In this document: piece after piece, positions 33,620 through 45,600 of the stretch | How the letters are laid out: the number at the start of each line of letters is the position of its first letter | Numbering within the stretch: the first letter of the stretch is position 1 | Assembly: GCA_963662175.1 (NCBI GenBank) | Contig: OY759224.1 | Span: forward strand, 8,296,550 to 8,360,549 | From: Aradus depressus | Taxonomy: Eukaryota; Arthropoda; Insecta; Hemiptera; Aradidae | Direction of reading: 5' to 3' | Length of the DNA stretch: 64,000 nucleotides | Notes under the pieces: model-generated | Seen by the model: the letters and a program-made list of their open reading frames with translations, nothing else | The model's database searches: none | What the model was told of the DNA's origin: nothing | Translations under genes and position numbers: made by a program

Positions 33620-36215
33620 TAAACTCACGTTGAGGAAGTACATTGACGGTGATTCACCGACAATTTTTTTCTTCTATGTTTGGACTCAACAGTTAAGAAA
33701 AGTACGTCTGTGAATCATCGTACATTGGTACTTCTTAGCCGCGAATTAATCATTCTATTTTATGCACTCTCCCAAAACCTATCCAAACATTACCGTTGAC
33801 TTCTGAATCGTCATACTAAATTTTGTGTCGAAATAAAATATTTGAGCTGAGTTTTGAGCTCTACCTTAGGCGACTCATGTATTTCGTTGTACTCGTACTC
33901 CTCCTAAACCCCTTTACCGATCACATTGAAATTTGCCACGATGTTAGTGGACACGGTGACGATGGCTTACTACTAAAAAAATCTGAAATCGAACATACCA
34001 CGGAGGAATAATCACTGAAAAACGAAATCCCTATTGAAATCAATTGAGAGACAAAATTCTCGCGCAAAATAGAATTTTTCGATTTCAATCGTAAAAATCC
34101 GGGCGAAGCCCTTTTCGGTTTACCATCGGACACCACTTTTTTGAGTCGTTTTTTTCAATGTTCTAACGTACAAACTTCGACTTTTTTTTGATAAAAATAT
34201 TCTTCAACATACAAAGAACATATAGTAAAAAGAATTTTGTGCAAAAACAGCTGTTGTCTACAAAAAGGCTAGAAAAAAATCAATTGAATTCAGTTGAAAT
34301 CTATTTAAAGTATTAATATATTCATATAGAACATACAAGGTGAGAAGTTACTGATAATTAGTAAAACATTAACTGAGTTTTTTATACAGATATGCCTGAC
34401 ACAGCTCAGTTTTTGCAAACAGCAGAATTGCACACCTAGTTTTATCTGGGAGGTAAAAAAAAACTTAAAAGCATGCAGTTCTTCAGATGCAATGATCCGG
34501 GGCCTGTACGTTGTCAGGTACTCGTTAAAGACCCATATACTTCGTATAGTTAAACCGCATCATTCCTCCATGTTCCAATCAAATTCATTATTGAAAATCC
34601 ATTTGGTAGGAAATTAAATAACAATAAATCCTGGGATGCCCCCGATTGATGCGGTTTAATTCAAACTTGATCCTGTTACTAAGGAAACTTGTGGGGTAAG
34701 TAAAAACAAACAATTGTAAGTACTCCAGATATTATTATTATTATTCCAATATTCAATAATTATATAATCAAAATTTTTCACAAGACAGTTTTAATTTTAC
34801 ATTTATCTTTTTAAAAAAACATGAATTACTAAACAATATTTTTTTTTTGTTTATTTATTTTACTATAAAAACATCAATTAATGAATACTAATAATGCACT
34901 TTGAAGTAGCCATTAGACCAATAATTAACAATAACAAATAATAGAGGAATGTTTTTATTATTTTCATTAATTTACAAAGTATAACAAAAGAAATTAATAA
35001 AAACAGAGTTCACAGAAAAACCTTTTCAAAATTTGATTTTCATTAAACTTTAGTGTTAATCAAAAGAACAAATATTGTGTTAGCATAAAGGAAAAGTTAT
35101 CGATGAATCACTTACTCAGCGCAAATTAATCGATTAATTTTGCTCTCCCTCCAAAGTCAATCGTTTAAACTAAAAATCAATATTTGACTTCTGAATCATA
35201 GTAAATTTTGTATCAATACTTTTATTACATCGGCAGTAGAGTCAAGTCCCCTTTCGATTGCCCCCCCCCCCCCCCCCTTTCTTGCCTTCGAGCGATTCTG
35301 CGGAAAATTAATAGGTGCCATTCTTACAGTGTTTTGAATTTAAATATAAAATTTCATGTGTATATAACGGCTGTGATTAGAATTTTTGTGTTAAGCCTTC
35401 CCCCCTAATCCCCCCATCTTCCTTTTGGTCGAATTGGCTGAAAATAAATAGGTGTCGTCTTTAAGAGTTCTGGATACACAGAGTTATCGTATTCATAGAT
35501 CCACATAATTTTTTTAAAATCAGGTTGGAAAACAGGAAATACTTTATATATTTGTACTAATGTTTATATATATATATATAATTCGGAATTTGAACACATG
35601 AAACAAGTACTTCACATCTTTGTAAAAAGGAGTTATGGAGAGAACTATTAAGTCCACATCAGATGGATGCGTGGATTAGCCGTGGAGGGCTGTAAATATA
35701 TATTTTCAGGAAATTAAAAAAAAAAAAAGTGTTTAAATAATTTTGAACAAAATAAAAAATTTGTACTTCTTTCATTTTTTATATAACTTGAATATTATTT
35801 GATCATGTTTTTACTTCACTCTGTGCGAAGTATAGGGGAAGTTTTATAATCGATCAGAAGTTCGATGTGGTTTTTCACAGGGATTTCATGTTTTCCCAAC
35901 CTCTGATTCCAAAAATGAAAAACAAAACTCTGCCTGTCTGTAACATAAAAAAATATATGTATATATTCAGAATCCCGCAAGGATCGACACCTATTGATTT
36001 TCAGCCAAATCGGAGAAAGGGAAAAGAGTGATTAGTAGGGAGAACAAACACAAAAACGTTAATAACTGCCGTTGTAGTGAACGTATCGATACAAAATTTA
36101 GTATAAGATTTCAGAATCTCTATTTAAGTCTATACATTTTCAACCCAAACGTTCAATTGATTTTAGAGAGAGATAGAATAATTGATTAATTCGTTCTGGG
36201 GAAGTACATTACGCT
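33620..36215. repeat. Cluster of GGGGAAGT-family fragments and a SINE piece
   Basis: Fragments at about 33625-33890, 35085-35520 and 35820-36215. The last begins gcgaagtataggggaagttt and ends attcgttctggggaagtaca, so it shows both termini in one copy. A SINE body piece lies at 34436-34541. The rest is AT-rich with C/T runs. Confidence 0.6.
34436..34541 (+). mobile_element. tRNA-derived SINE, internal fragment
   Basis: ctagttttatctgggaggta through gtcaggtactcgttaaagac; head and tail both missing. Confidence 0.7.
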
Positions 36216-36561
36216 TCACATCCGATTTTCCGGGGGCGAATCAACCTGAGTATTTTAGTGTCAATAAAATTTTTTTCAATAAGGTACATGAAAGAAAACA
36301 AACTTACGCAAATAACGAAAGTCCTCCGAAAAGACTTTTAAGTTTAACACAACAAGAAATGGAAGAATGGATGGCGATCTTCGGTAAAGATTAGCGACAT
36401 CATATTTCCCATCTTACAGGAAGAAAAGAATATGTGGAAAGAAAAAAATGGAATAGGATTCCAGTAAGAGTAGAAGAAGAAGAAAAACATTTTATTTGGA
36501 CCAGTACGAAATATGTACTTTACACAAAATGAACATGAACAACAAAACATGAAAATTATAA

Positions 36562-39240
36562 TTAAAACAAAAAGTCTTGGTACAGTCTCGGTTGCAGCCT
36601 GCGAGCTACAGGCTGGCCGAGACTGTAGTGAACCGCACCAGAGCAGGCTGGCAGACCTTGATGGAAGCTTCGGGTGAGTTTCTCAATGTGGGCTGCAAAA
36701 GGAGCAACTCCCAGTTCCCGATGGATTTGGGTGTTCCTGATAAACCAGGGTGCGTTCACCGCTATCCGGAGGACTTTGTTTTGGAATGTTTGTAATCGTG
36801 TTATGTTAGTGTGGCTAGTGCAGAACCATACGGGGCAAGCGTAGGTTAAGAGTGGAAGTATTAGTGTTTTGTAAAGTAAGGATGTGCATGTGTGTCTGAG
36901 TGGTGTATTTCTGTTTATGAGTGGGTAGATGAGCCTGAGTCGTGTGTGTGCTTGTTGGAGTTTTATGTTGATATGTAGGCGCCATGTTAGTCTTGTGTCA
37001 AGATGCACTCCAAGATAGCGCACACCCTGGTCTTTAGGATTCCATGGAATTGGGAGTTGGTCGATTTGCAGCCTTCTGAGGTGTTCTATCGAGAAGCGGC
37101 GTAAAGCGAACACCTTCGCCTCCGTCTTCCCACCGTTCAACTTAAGCTTCCATTTTCCAAACCACTGGCCGATCTCATCCACCTGGATTTGTAGGGAGTC
37201 GATGGCCGCTTCCAGAGCTATGTTTTGGCTGAGGATCAACGTGTCGTCAGCGTAAGTCGCCAGGGTTGCAGAGACTGGTTCTGGCATGTCGTGACAGAAC
37301 AGATCAAACAAGAGTGGACTGAGGATCGCACCTTGTGGGACTCCCGCTGATATCTTCTTTCTGGAGCTCAGTGTGTTGTTCACCCTTATTTGGAATGTTC
37401 TGTCACGAAGAAAAGAGCTAATGATGTTCTGGATGTATTGCGGAGGCCAGGTCTGTTTTAATTTGAAGAGCAAGCCCTCGTGCCAGACGGTGTCGAAGGC
37501 AGCTGCGACGTCCAAGAAGGCTGCTACTGTGTACTGCTTCCGCTCAAAGCCCCCCACAATGGTCTCAGCAACTCTCTGTAGCTGATGGACTGCTGAGTGG
37601 TTTGATTTAAACCCAAACTGATGGGCAGGGATGGTCCCTGCAGTCTCCAGATGACGGAGGAGCCTCTTGTGAATTATTTTCTCAAGAAGCTTTGAGAGGC
37701 TATTTAAAAGGCTTATTGGTCTATAGCTGCCTGGGTCGTTTTTTGCCTTTCCTGGCTTGTGAAATGTTAAAACAACGGCGTTTTTCCAGTCTGCAGGAAA
37801 GTAGCCGTGGCGAAGACAGGCGTTGAACACACTTGCCAGGTAGGCTATGCTCTTCGGAGGAAGCTTCTTCAGCACCAGGTTGGGGATGATGTCTTCACCG
37901 GGGGCCTTCTTGGTGTGTAGTCGTGTAATGTGGGCGTGTATTTCTGATGGTGTGGTATGCTGTATGGATGCTTCGACTGTGTGAAGTGTGTTGGAGAGGT
38001 ATGATTGAACTGTGATGAGTGTTTCATGATCGTCAGCGTTTGTCGTTGTGAATTTATTTTCCAAATGGGTCGCCAGTAATTCGGTTTTCTCTTTGTCAGA
38101 TGTGGCAGTCATTTGTCCGTCAGTTAAGATGGGTAGGGGTGTCCTTTGGTCTAGAAGTCGTCGTGTCTCTTTCCATAAGTTGTTGTCGCCCGGAGTCATG
38201 TCAGTCAAGTATTTCCGATAGTTCGTGATTCTGTCGTTGTCAAGTTCCCATCGTATGCGTCGGGTCAGGCGATTCAGTTCTCTTTTCTCAAGGGGATCTC
38301 TTGTTCTTTGCCAGTGTTGTCGTAGTGTGTTCTTTGTACGGATCATATCCATTATATGTGTTGGTGTCTTGTTGTGGAATAGGTGTCGTTTGTCAGTGAA
38401 ATGTCGGTATGTTGCTTCATGTACTGAGGTGTGTATGGTTTGTGTGAACGTCCTAACTGCATTGTCAATGTCGTCCGTCGTGCTATAATGATGGGGGACC
38501 CCGAGACAGTTCATTCCGTCTTCAAACGTGGCCCAGTCGATCTTCCCCGTGATCAACCTTGGAAGATATTCCTCCTTCTGTGGCCGTGCTAGGAAGGTGC
38601 AGATAACTGGGAGATGGTCTGAGTCTAAGTCGGTCAGTGTCTCGTGAAACAGGGGCAAGTTAAAGTTGTGTATCAGTCCTATGTCCAGTATGTCGGGTTG
38701 GTATGTTCGTTGAGTTGGGTAGAATGTCGGTTCTTCAGGTGTCGATATTTGTATCCCCAGGTTTTCTGAGATGGATTGTAGTCTAGTCCCGTTGTTATTC
38801 TGTCTTCTGCATCCCCATAGCGTGTGTTTGCTGTTGAGGTCCCCGATCATTATAGTCGGTAGTCCTGTGAAAATATGTTCGAAGTCAGTCTGTACCAGTC
38901 TTGTGTTCGGTCGATGGTATGCTGATATGATGTTGAGTGTGCCGGAGAGTGTGGTGAGGGTGACTCCAACTGCCTCCAAGTTCTGGAGAGGGGGAATGTT
39001 AATCTGTGAATGTTTCAGGTGTCGTTTGATGAAAATGCCAACACCACCGAAACGTGTCGGTCGGTCCAGTCTATATGAACAGTTGTCTGTCGGTTTGAGG
39101 TGGGTCTCAGTTATGCATGCAATGTCGACATTATATCGTGATAAAAAGTTGGTTAATGACGGTTGCCTTATCTTTAAGCCGTCCGCATTCCAGTTTAATA
39201 TAGTTAAATTTTGAAAAGTTCCCAGATTAGGGTTTGCCAT
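36562..39240 (-). CDS. LINE ORF2, endonuclease/reverse transcriptase (892 aa)
   Basis: APE-type endonuclease at about 10-220: LNWNADGL with N18, TETH with E45, MIGDLNSKHTLWG with D134, SDHLPV with D208-H209. RT at about 440-720: KKAPGEDIIPN, GSYRPISLLNSLSKLLEKII, HQFGFKSNHS, FLDVAAAFDTVWH with D577, SAGVPQGAILSPLLF and the catalytic YADD at 663-666. The C-terminal region to 892 has no RNase H. All key residues are present and no stop or frameshift is seen. The length is normal for Jockey ORF2 (around 900). Confidence 0.95.
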   Translation of the reverse strand: MANPNLGTFQNLTILNWNADGLKIRQPSLTNFLSRYNVDIACITETHLKPTDNCSYRLDRPTRFGGVGIFIKRHLKHSQINIPPLQNLEAVGVTLTTLSGTLNIISAYHRPNTRLVQTDFEHIFTGLPTIMIGDLNSKHTLWGCRRQNNNGTRLQSISENLGIQISTPEEPTFYPTQRTYQPDILDIGLIHNFNLPLFHETLTDLDSDHLPVICTFLARPQKEEYLPRLITGKIDWATFEDGMNCLGVPHHYSTTDDIDNAVRTFTQTIHTSVHEATYRHFTDKRHLFHNKTPTHIMDMIRTKNTLRQHWQRTRDPLEKRELNRLTRRIRWELDNDRITNYRKYLTDMTPGDNNLWKETRRLLDQRTPLPILTDGQMTATSDKEKTELLATHLENKFTTTNADDHETLITVQSYLSNTLHTVEASIQHTTPSEIHAHITRLHTKKAPGEDIIPNLVLKKLPPKSIAYLASVFNACLRHGYFPADWKNAVVLTFHKPGKAKNDPGSYRPISLLNSLSKLLEKIIHKRLLRHLETAGTIPAHQFGFKSNHSAVHQLQRVAETIVGGFERKQYTVAAFLDVAAAFDTVWHEGLLFKLKQTWPPQYIQNIISSFLRDRTFQIRVNNTLSSRKKISAGVPQGAILSPLLFDLFCHDMPEPVSATLATYADDTLILSQNIALEAAIDSLQIQVDEIGQWFGKWKLKLNGGKTEAKVFALRRFSIEHLRRLQIDQLPIPWNPKDQGVRYLGVHLDTRLTWRLHINIKLQQAHTRLRLIYPLINRNTPLRHTCTSLLYKTLILPLLTYACPVWFCTSHTNITRLQTFQNKVLRIAVNAPWFIRNTQIHRELGVAPFAAHIEKLTRSFHQGLPACSGAVHYSLGQPVARRLQPRLYQDFLF

Positions 39241-40591
39241 GATTCATCGAAAAAAGGTTAGTGAATAAATTGGATAAGAAAGCTTGGATGTGGGGGATGA
39301 ATGGTTTGATGAGGTTCATGATGAGTCCAGTCAGGTCAGTCGTTGCCTCAGAGCTAATTCCATTGTTTGCAGTATTGGGTTGCGGTGGTGTTGGCCTACT
39401 TCGATTTTTGTCAAACCAAAAGTTCGTAGGTGGTTTGGGCTCCGGGGAGGTAGGTGCGTATGGTGGTGTATTGGGTGTGTTGGCTGAATGTGCGTGTGTG
39501 TGTTGCGGAGGTTGATTTGTATTAGTGTGAAATGTTTGGCTTGCGGTGGTGCCTGCGGAAATTGACTGTAGTTGCCGTTTCGGTGGTCGTTTCAGACAGC
39601 CTCCAAAGTTGGCGGTATGGTCGCCCCCACAGTTGGCGCACTTCGGTTTGTCAGTTTTTTGGAAAGGACAAACTTTATAATGGTGATTCCCTGCACACTT
39701 AACGCAGGTCGACTCAAGGCGGCAGTAGTTCTTGGTGTGCCCGAATTTTTGGCAGTTCATGCATTGAGGAACGTGCAAGGACCGGCATCTTTCCTCCACG
39801 TGGATACGACTGTAATATAGTTTCGTAAGTGAAAATATGGCTTTTCCCTGGTCGTTATTAGTCAGTTCGACTGCGCACAATGGCGTGGGCATTTTGTCTC
39901 TATTGTGCAACCTGGTGACCGAAATAACTGGGTAGTGAGGGAGCAATTCATTTTTGACGTCTTCTTCACTGAACGCGTATGGCACACCTCGGAGAATCAC
40001 CGATACATTTTTAGTTTCTGGATTAACATAAGTATAATAGTTAATTTTATGCGTATCGTAGAATTTTGTCAGGGCCCTAAAATCGTCTGACGAGGTCGCT
40101 TGAATTTTAATTTTTTCTTTTAGGCATTGTTTGGTTTCAAACGGTGATGTAGCCACCTTTAATATGTCAGCTGTTATTTCTTTTAGGTTATTGTAACCTA
40201 TAATAAAAATTGGAGGTATTTTAATTTTTTTACTATTTTCGGAATTTGAATCGGCCGGTTGGGGCTTGGAAGTGTCTAAATTGGTTAGAGCGGAATACCT
40301 GTTAGAAACTATGACTGGTGAGTTGTAAGATTTATACCTCTTGGTGACGGCGAGGTGTGAGGCGGGTGTCTCCTGGTCAGGCTGGTCTAGGGTCCTCTTC
40401 TTGCCACTAAGGCCTGGAGGGTCAACGGCCATCGATGCTGTAGCCAGGGGCTGCTGTGGTACCTGTTTGAAGTTACTTGGCTGGCTGTGGCTGGCCGTGG
40501 GCACTGGTGCACTCTCTTCAGCCCAGGAAGAGCGCGCCCCGCTGCAACTCATTCCGTTTGGTGAAAAGGTCCTCTCCCTGATACTTTTCAC
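39227..40591 (-). CDS. LINE ORF1, Gag-like nucleic-acid-binding protein (454 aa)
   Basis: Residues 1-125 are low-complexity. About 195-260 contains NVSVILRGVPYAFSEEDVKN and resembles the PRE_C2HC-associated region of Jockey/TART Gag proteins. Three zinc knuckles follow: C277-C280-H285-C290, C296-C299-H303-C308 and C318-C321-H325-C332. The Pro/Thr-rich tail ends FSMNHGKP. The protein probably binds element RNA and forms ribonucleoprotein. The last codons overlap the ORF2 start (ATGGCAAACCCTAA), suggesting coupled reinitiation or a frame change for ORF2 translation (inference). Confidence 0.92.
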   Translation of the reverse strand: MKSIRERTFSPNGMSCSGARSSWAEESAPVPTASHSQPSNFKQVPQQPLATASMAVDPPGLSGKKRTLDQPDQETPASHLAVTKRYKSYNSPVIVSNRYSALTNLDTSKPQPADSNSENSKKIKIPPIFIIGYNNLKEITADILKVATSPFETKQCLKEKIKIQATSSDDFRALTKFYDTHKINYYTYVNPETKNVSVILRGVPYAFSEEDVKNELLPHYPVISVTRLHNRDKMPTPLCAVELTNNDQGKAIFSLTKLYYSRIHVEERCRSLHVPQCMNCQKFGHTKNYCRLESTCVKCAGNHHYKVCPFQKTDKPKCANCGGDHTANFGGCLKRPPKRQLQSISAGTTASQTFHTNTNQPPQHTHAHSANTPNTPPYAPTSPEPKPPTNFWFDKNRSRPTPPQPNTANNGISSEATTDLTGLIMNLIKPFIPHIQAFLSNLFTNLFSMNHGKP

Positions 40592-41647
40592 TGTTTCACG
40601 TTTTTACAAACACAGTAAAAACCGCACTATTAATTATTTTTTTGAAGAGCAATTTTATAACACTCCAGTAAGAGTAAGATTCTATTAATTAATGAATATT
40701 TTTTAGCACTGGTACTTAATTTCTAAAGGAGAACATTTTTACATTAGCCTTTGGGTTAACCGTTACATTGCTTTATCCGTGATACCAGCCCCGGTTAATC
40801 GAGAGAAGAGCGCACATCAATTGTTTAACTGAAATCGACCCTACTAAATATAATTAATGCACTGACGGAAAAATCGTAGTTTGTAGTTTCCACAACGGAA
40901 GAAATAAAAAAAATTAATTTTTTCTTTCTAATTTTAACAATAATAGTACATACTTTTTAAATAATAATAATAATAATGAAAAAAATAATAAAAAGACAGA
41001 AACAAGCAAAAGTAACAGTAAATTTATTATCAATTATACAAAAAAATGTATAACAAAATAAAGAAATTGAGTAAAAAATAATCATTGGTTTCAGTGTACT
41101 AAATGATTTATCTACATTTACAAAACTTTTTTTTTTTTTTTTTGTTAAAATATAACATAAACCGGAGACCGATGTAGTGAAAAGGCTTCTTATAAATTAA
41201 AAGAAACAAATAAACAATCATTTCTAAAATCAAATTTAAAACACTTAGAATAATAAATACTTAATTTATCACCATTGAATTTATTTTATGAGTTAATAAA
41301 GTCATCTTTGGTTTTTTTGTAAAAAATATACATGTATATATTGTCAACAAAACCGGATTTTAGGGAATACAAGATATACCGAGGCAAAACTAATAATGTT
41401 TTTGGGGCGGAAACTGGTACAAAGTTACACATAGTTTGCATAAATGGACGAACCAAAAAAAAAAAAATAACAAAAAAAAATTATTTTTATATAAATAATA
41501 AATAAATAAAATAAACAAAAATAATTTAACGTTTAAATGAAATATTGAATTTTATTTGCGGTCAAGACACACTTGAATAATCTGCGTAGTTAAATTGCAT
41601 TCTATAAAGTTCATACAAAAAAAAAAAAAAAAGAAATTGTCGGTATA

Positions 41648-41795
41648 GTTAGTTATTATGACTCATGCACGGGCTTTAACTACGAGGTTATATCGCCTAC
41701 TACCAGTGCTCATACGTCGCTCCTGTGGACATGAGGCCGACTCTACCGTGGGAATCCTAAATTTTGCCTACCTACGTTTATTTACTTAACGAATA
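41648..41795 (-). mobile_element. tRNA-derived SINE, 3' fragment
   Basis: Tail agttagttattatgactcat and adjoining body to tgcctacctacgtttattta. Head absent. Confidence 0.8.
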
Positions 41796-41799
41796 AATA

Positions 41800-42015
41800 A
41801 ATATAATAAAATAAATAGAAACAAAAAAACATTTTTCAATTATACAAAAATATATACATATAGTGTACCGATTTTGGCTTACGGTATCGTCATTAAAAAG
41901 TTCATTTTTGAACTTTTGCTGACGATCGCGTAAGCCAAAACCGGTACACTTTATGTATATATATTTATTAAATTAGACAATATAAAAATTAAACATGTTT
42001 TTTTGTTTCTATTTA
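41800..42015. mobile_element. Foldback element with decayed ribozyme-like core
   Basis: Arms aataaatagaaacaaaaaaaca... and the inverse tgtttttttgtttctattta. The right half reads CTGACGA-TCGCGTAAGCC-AAAA-CCGGTACA: the GAAA is mutated to AAAA and stem II is weakened, so it should be inactive. Confidence 0.7.
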
Positions 42016-42448
42016 TTTTTCATAATTATTATAACCAAATAAAATTATTATATTCAACGATATTTCATAATGGAGCAATTTTTGTAACAACTGAAGCGAA
42101 CAAAAAGCTGTCGAGTACAAAGTTTTCAGTCGTACCAGTTTTGCCAAGGTAATTCTAGTCTTACTTGAAATCAGGTTTTCCCGGTAACAAATATATATAT
42201 ATAAACATAAACGAAAAATTAATAACACTTTTCTAGAAAATTACATAGATACTTCTCTAAAAGAGTTCATATATCTATGCGTTCTATAGAGGAAAAACAA
42301 AAAAAATTAATAATGACGATTCTTGTAAAAAATAAGAAAACTGAAAAATGTAATAAATATATAAACAAATAAAATTTCCTAATTAGACAATGAATGTTTA
42401 GTTTAATTTAACAAGTAAAAAATAATAACAATAATAAATAATAAGTAA

Positions 42449-42621
42449 TTAATCTTCCTTTTTTTCTTCTATACTCTTGATAGGAGCAGGAGGGGTGTCT
42501 TCAATGGAGGGAGGAGAGTCGGGGCCATTTTCCATTTCGCCCGAAAATCCAAATTCGTTGATCCTCTTGGGATCAGTTTTGTAGATCCATCTTTGATACA
42601 GGAAAATGAAAAATACAATAT
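42449..42621 (-). CDS. CLPTM1: CLPTM1 terminal exon
   Basis: Acceptor ctattccag. Encodes IVFFIFLYQRWIYKTDPKRI, NEFGFSG, then an acidic Pro-rich tail and a stop at 42449-42451. Confidence 0.94.
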
Positions 42622-45600
42622 CTGGAATAGAAAGAAAAAAAAGAAAATTAGTTGTGAGGACGCCAATAGGTCAAGGGTAATGTGGTTGTCCACTGAGCAC
42701 GAGATCGAGGGTTCAAACTTGAGAACGCTGTGCTTTGGAGAAAGTCCCGACCCTAATTGATGTCAGGTACTCGTCATATATATCAGAATATATACATATG
42801 CCAACCTGGTGAACTTAAATGTTACTTTTAAACTTTGTGCTGAAAATGAGCCGAAACTAGTGCACTCTATATACAAATATCGATATAGTAGTTCAAAAGT
42901 GGGACAACTCAAAAAACTCATTTTTGAGTTATTTTCTTATACAAGTTTTCAGCCTCTTTCATATTCTGAACTCGGATAACTGAAAATACAAATTGAGGGC
43001 TTAGAATGTACCTAACATGTTATAGAATTTTCAAATGTCTTAGTAATGATCAATGAATTTGATGTTTCATAAATGCAGTTGCATTCCAATAATATGAAAT
43101 GAAAACAAGAAGTTCAGAAAATACTTTTTAAGAAGCGAACGAAAATTTCAAATGCGTTTCTCAAAAATCAAAAATTCTGAGATATCCCACTTTTGAACTA
43201 CTGTTTCGATATATATAATATATGCCAAGAACACGCACATGGATATATCCTGAATCCGATCGTATCTCAATAATCCACTCTGACAGAGAGGAGCATGAAC
43301 ATGGAGTCGATACAGTTATGTGACGTTGCGGCAACAAGAGCCAATCAGATAATACATTGTAATATAAACAAATATATTATATTATTGGAATTAGACAATA
43401 TAATTGTTAAACAAGTTCGTTTTTAAAGTTATATATATATGTTATTTTTTTGAGGGCTGAATCATTGCGGCAGAGTAGGCCTATTGTGTGCCCTGTGTGA
43501 GTTGGTCCCTACAACAGCCCTGTATCTTTAATAAAATCCAGGATACTGCTATAGCCTGCCTCTGTTCTGTTATGGCAGGACCGAAATATTAAAACCTCTT
43601 GCTTTCTAGAGTTTTACACTGGCATAAAATATGAACAGGTCTCATTTTCTTCGCCAAATTTCCTATACAGAGGGCCTTATAGTCACTCAATGATCACTCC
43701 TGTCATGGTTCTTAGGTTCATTCTGCTCATGTTCAGAAGCTCTCGGCTTCTTTTCTCTGAGAGTTCCGCAACAAAGAGTTTTGAATGTCTTTGCTTTGGG
43801 ACCCGTCTCCAGAACTGGATGTGCTTCTTGGTCAGCCAACTTTTTATTACCGTTCTTGTGGTGTTCTTAGAGATCCCGCATAAGTGTTCCGGTCATAAAA
43901 TAATATAACTCAAACCCCTGCTAGTTTTTGAATAGATAGCTTATTAACTTACCATCACGGAAACATCCTAACCGGTACATAGTTGGCATTTTGATGACGA
44001 AAGCAAATATATCATCAATGAATGTGTTGAGGCATTTGTAGGACATCATCCGCCAGGGGAGATGAGCCACCGACTTCAGCTTGTAGTTGATGAACAGCTG
44101 AGGGGTCATCATGATGAATCCTAACAACAAAAAATAGTTTCTTAGTAGATCTGTACAGTTATTTGTATATTTCATAATAACATTGAGTCACAATAACTAT
44201 AAAAAAAAAGTTAAACTTACCGAAAGTGAGAAGGAACCCGTAGATCATATTCAAGAGCCATGAGTACCATCCCTTGTGGTGAAGATAGACCAGGGAATAG
44301 ATGGAGTAGGCCCCCAACATAGGGAAGAGGGCCCAGGACAGGTACTTGAAGGCCAACTGATCGTACTGTCGGGTGCTTGAGTCCACATAGGAGCCCTTGT
44401 CTGTGAACTTGAGTCGGGGCACCAGGTTGAAGATCCTCCTCTCTCGGTCCACCCCGATGTCCACCACCTCAAAGTAACAAACAATCGGTCAATCATCGGC
44501 AATATACTTCCCCAGCGCGAATTAATTAACTAAATTTAGGCTCCTTCTCTCTCAATTTACCGATTTGGCTGATAATCAATAGGTGTCTTATTCATGGACT
44601 TATGTATTATCATACTAAATTTCGTGTTGATATATTAGTTACGACAATTATAGGATTTTTAAATTAGGCTCCCCCTCTCCCACCGCCCATTGACAGATTT
44701 GTTTGAAAATTGATAGGTGCCGTCCTTGTGTTGAACTGAGCTTTCTTTTTTGTTCCCCAACATGATGTATTGGCAAAACAATTTCAGGGAATGTCAAGCA
44801 TTTTTGCTAGAATGATACTAAAAAGTCATGATTTGGATATATAAAATCTACAATTTTTCACATTTTAGACTCAATATCTCAAAAACGGAGGACTGTGATC
44901 TGAGTGATATAATATTCTGAAAGGTAATTTGAATTTACTACAGGAATCTATACATGGGCGTAAAATTTTGACAGGAGCTGGGATATAGTTTCAATTTTAA
45001 AATTTAACACACAAAAAAAAAACGAGACAAAGAAACGACGTACGTACAAACAAAATAATCTACCCAACACTAATTGCTTCTTGCCAAAAGAGGGCGCTCG
45101 CAGGTACAACGAGTACTTAACAATCGTCATACATATAAAATTTGACATTTATAAATTAATGTATGCAAACATTTTAAATGCAATTAGTATTAGTTGAAGT
45201 ATAGAAAAAAAGTTTTAAGTCCCTTTATAACCATTAAGAATCATGAGGAAGTCATACTTGGTATGCATTTATTTTTTCGTTTCCATCCAGTAGTATCCCT
45301 ACTGGAAGGGAATATATATAACTATATGCTCCATATATATATATATAGATATATTACATGCTTGAGGGCGTCGGTAGCTCAGTGGTATGCGTGCTTGTCT
45401 TCTGAGCTCAAGATCGTGGATTCGAAATCCGAACGAGGCTCTTAGTTTATTTTATCTGGGAGGTAAAATAAACTTAAACATGGCGTCCTTCGGATGGAAC
45501 GTAGAGCGATGGTCCCGAGCCTGTTCGATGTTACGTACTCGTTAAAGACCCCTATCCTAGATGAATAAAAATTTAGGGTAGGCAAAATTTAGGATTCCCA

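Larger units (their letters stand above)
36473..40663 (-). mobile_element. Full-length Jockey-type LINE with 13-bp target-site duplication
   Basis: A 4191-bp element bounded by perfect copies of tccagtaagagta (36460-36472 and 40664-40676). On the - strand: a short 5' UTR of about 72 bp, ORF1 (40591-39227), ORF2 (39240-36562) overlapping by 14 bp, and an 89-bp 3' UTR with AATAAA (36491-36496) ending in a TTC simple repeat. Both ORFs are open throughout. A perfect duplication plus intact ORFs indicate a recent insertion, possibly by a still-competent element. The layout (Gag-like knuckles, APE-type endonuclease, RT, no RNase H) matches the Jockey group. Confidence 0.93.
40677..42448. other. AT-rich intergenic sequence 3' of CLPTM1
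   Basis: No coding signal apart from a SINE fragment (41648-41795) and a foldback element (41800-42015). Long A/T runs; part may be CLPTM1 3' UTR. Confidence 0.5.

Noticed and set aside
38771..39214. 147-residue frame on the + strand inside the LINE
   Set aside because: Shadow of LINE ORF2 on the opposite strand; no family resemblance.
40341..40688. 115-residue + strand frame
   Set aside because: Shadow of LINE ORF1 running past the element's end.
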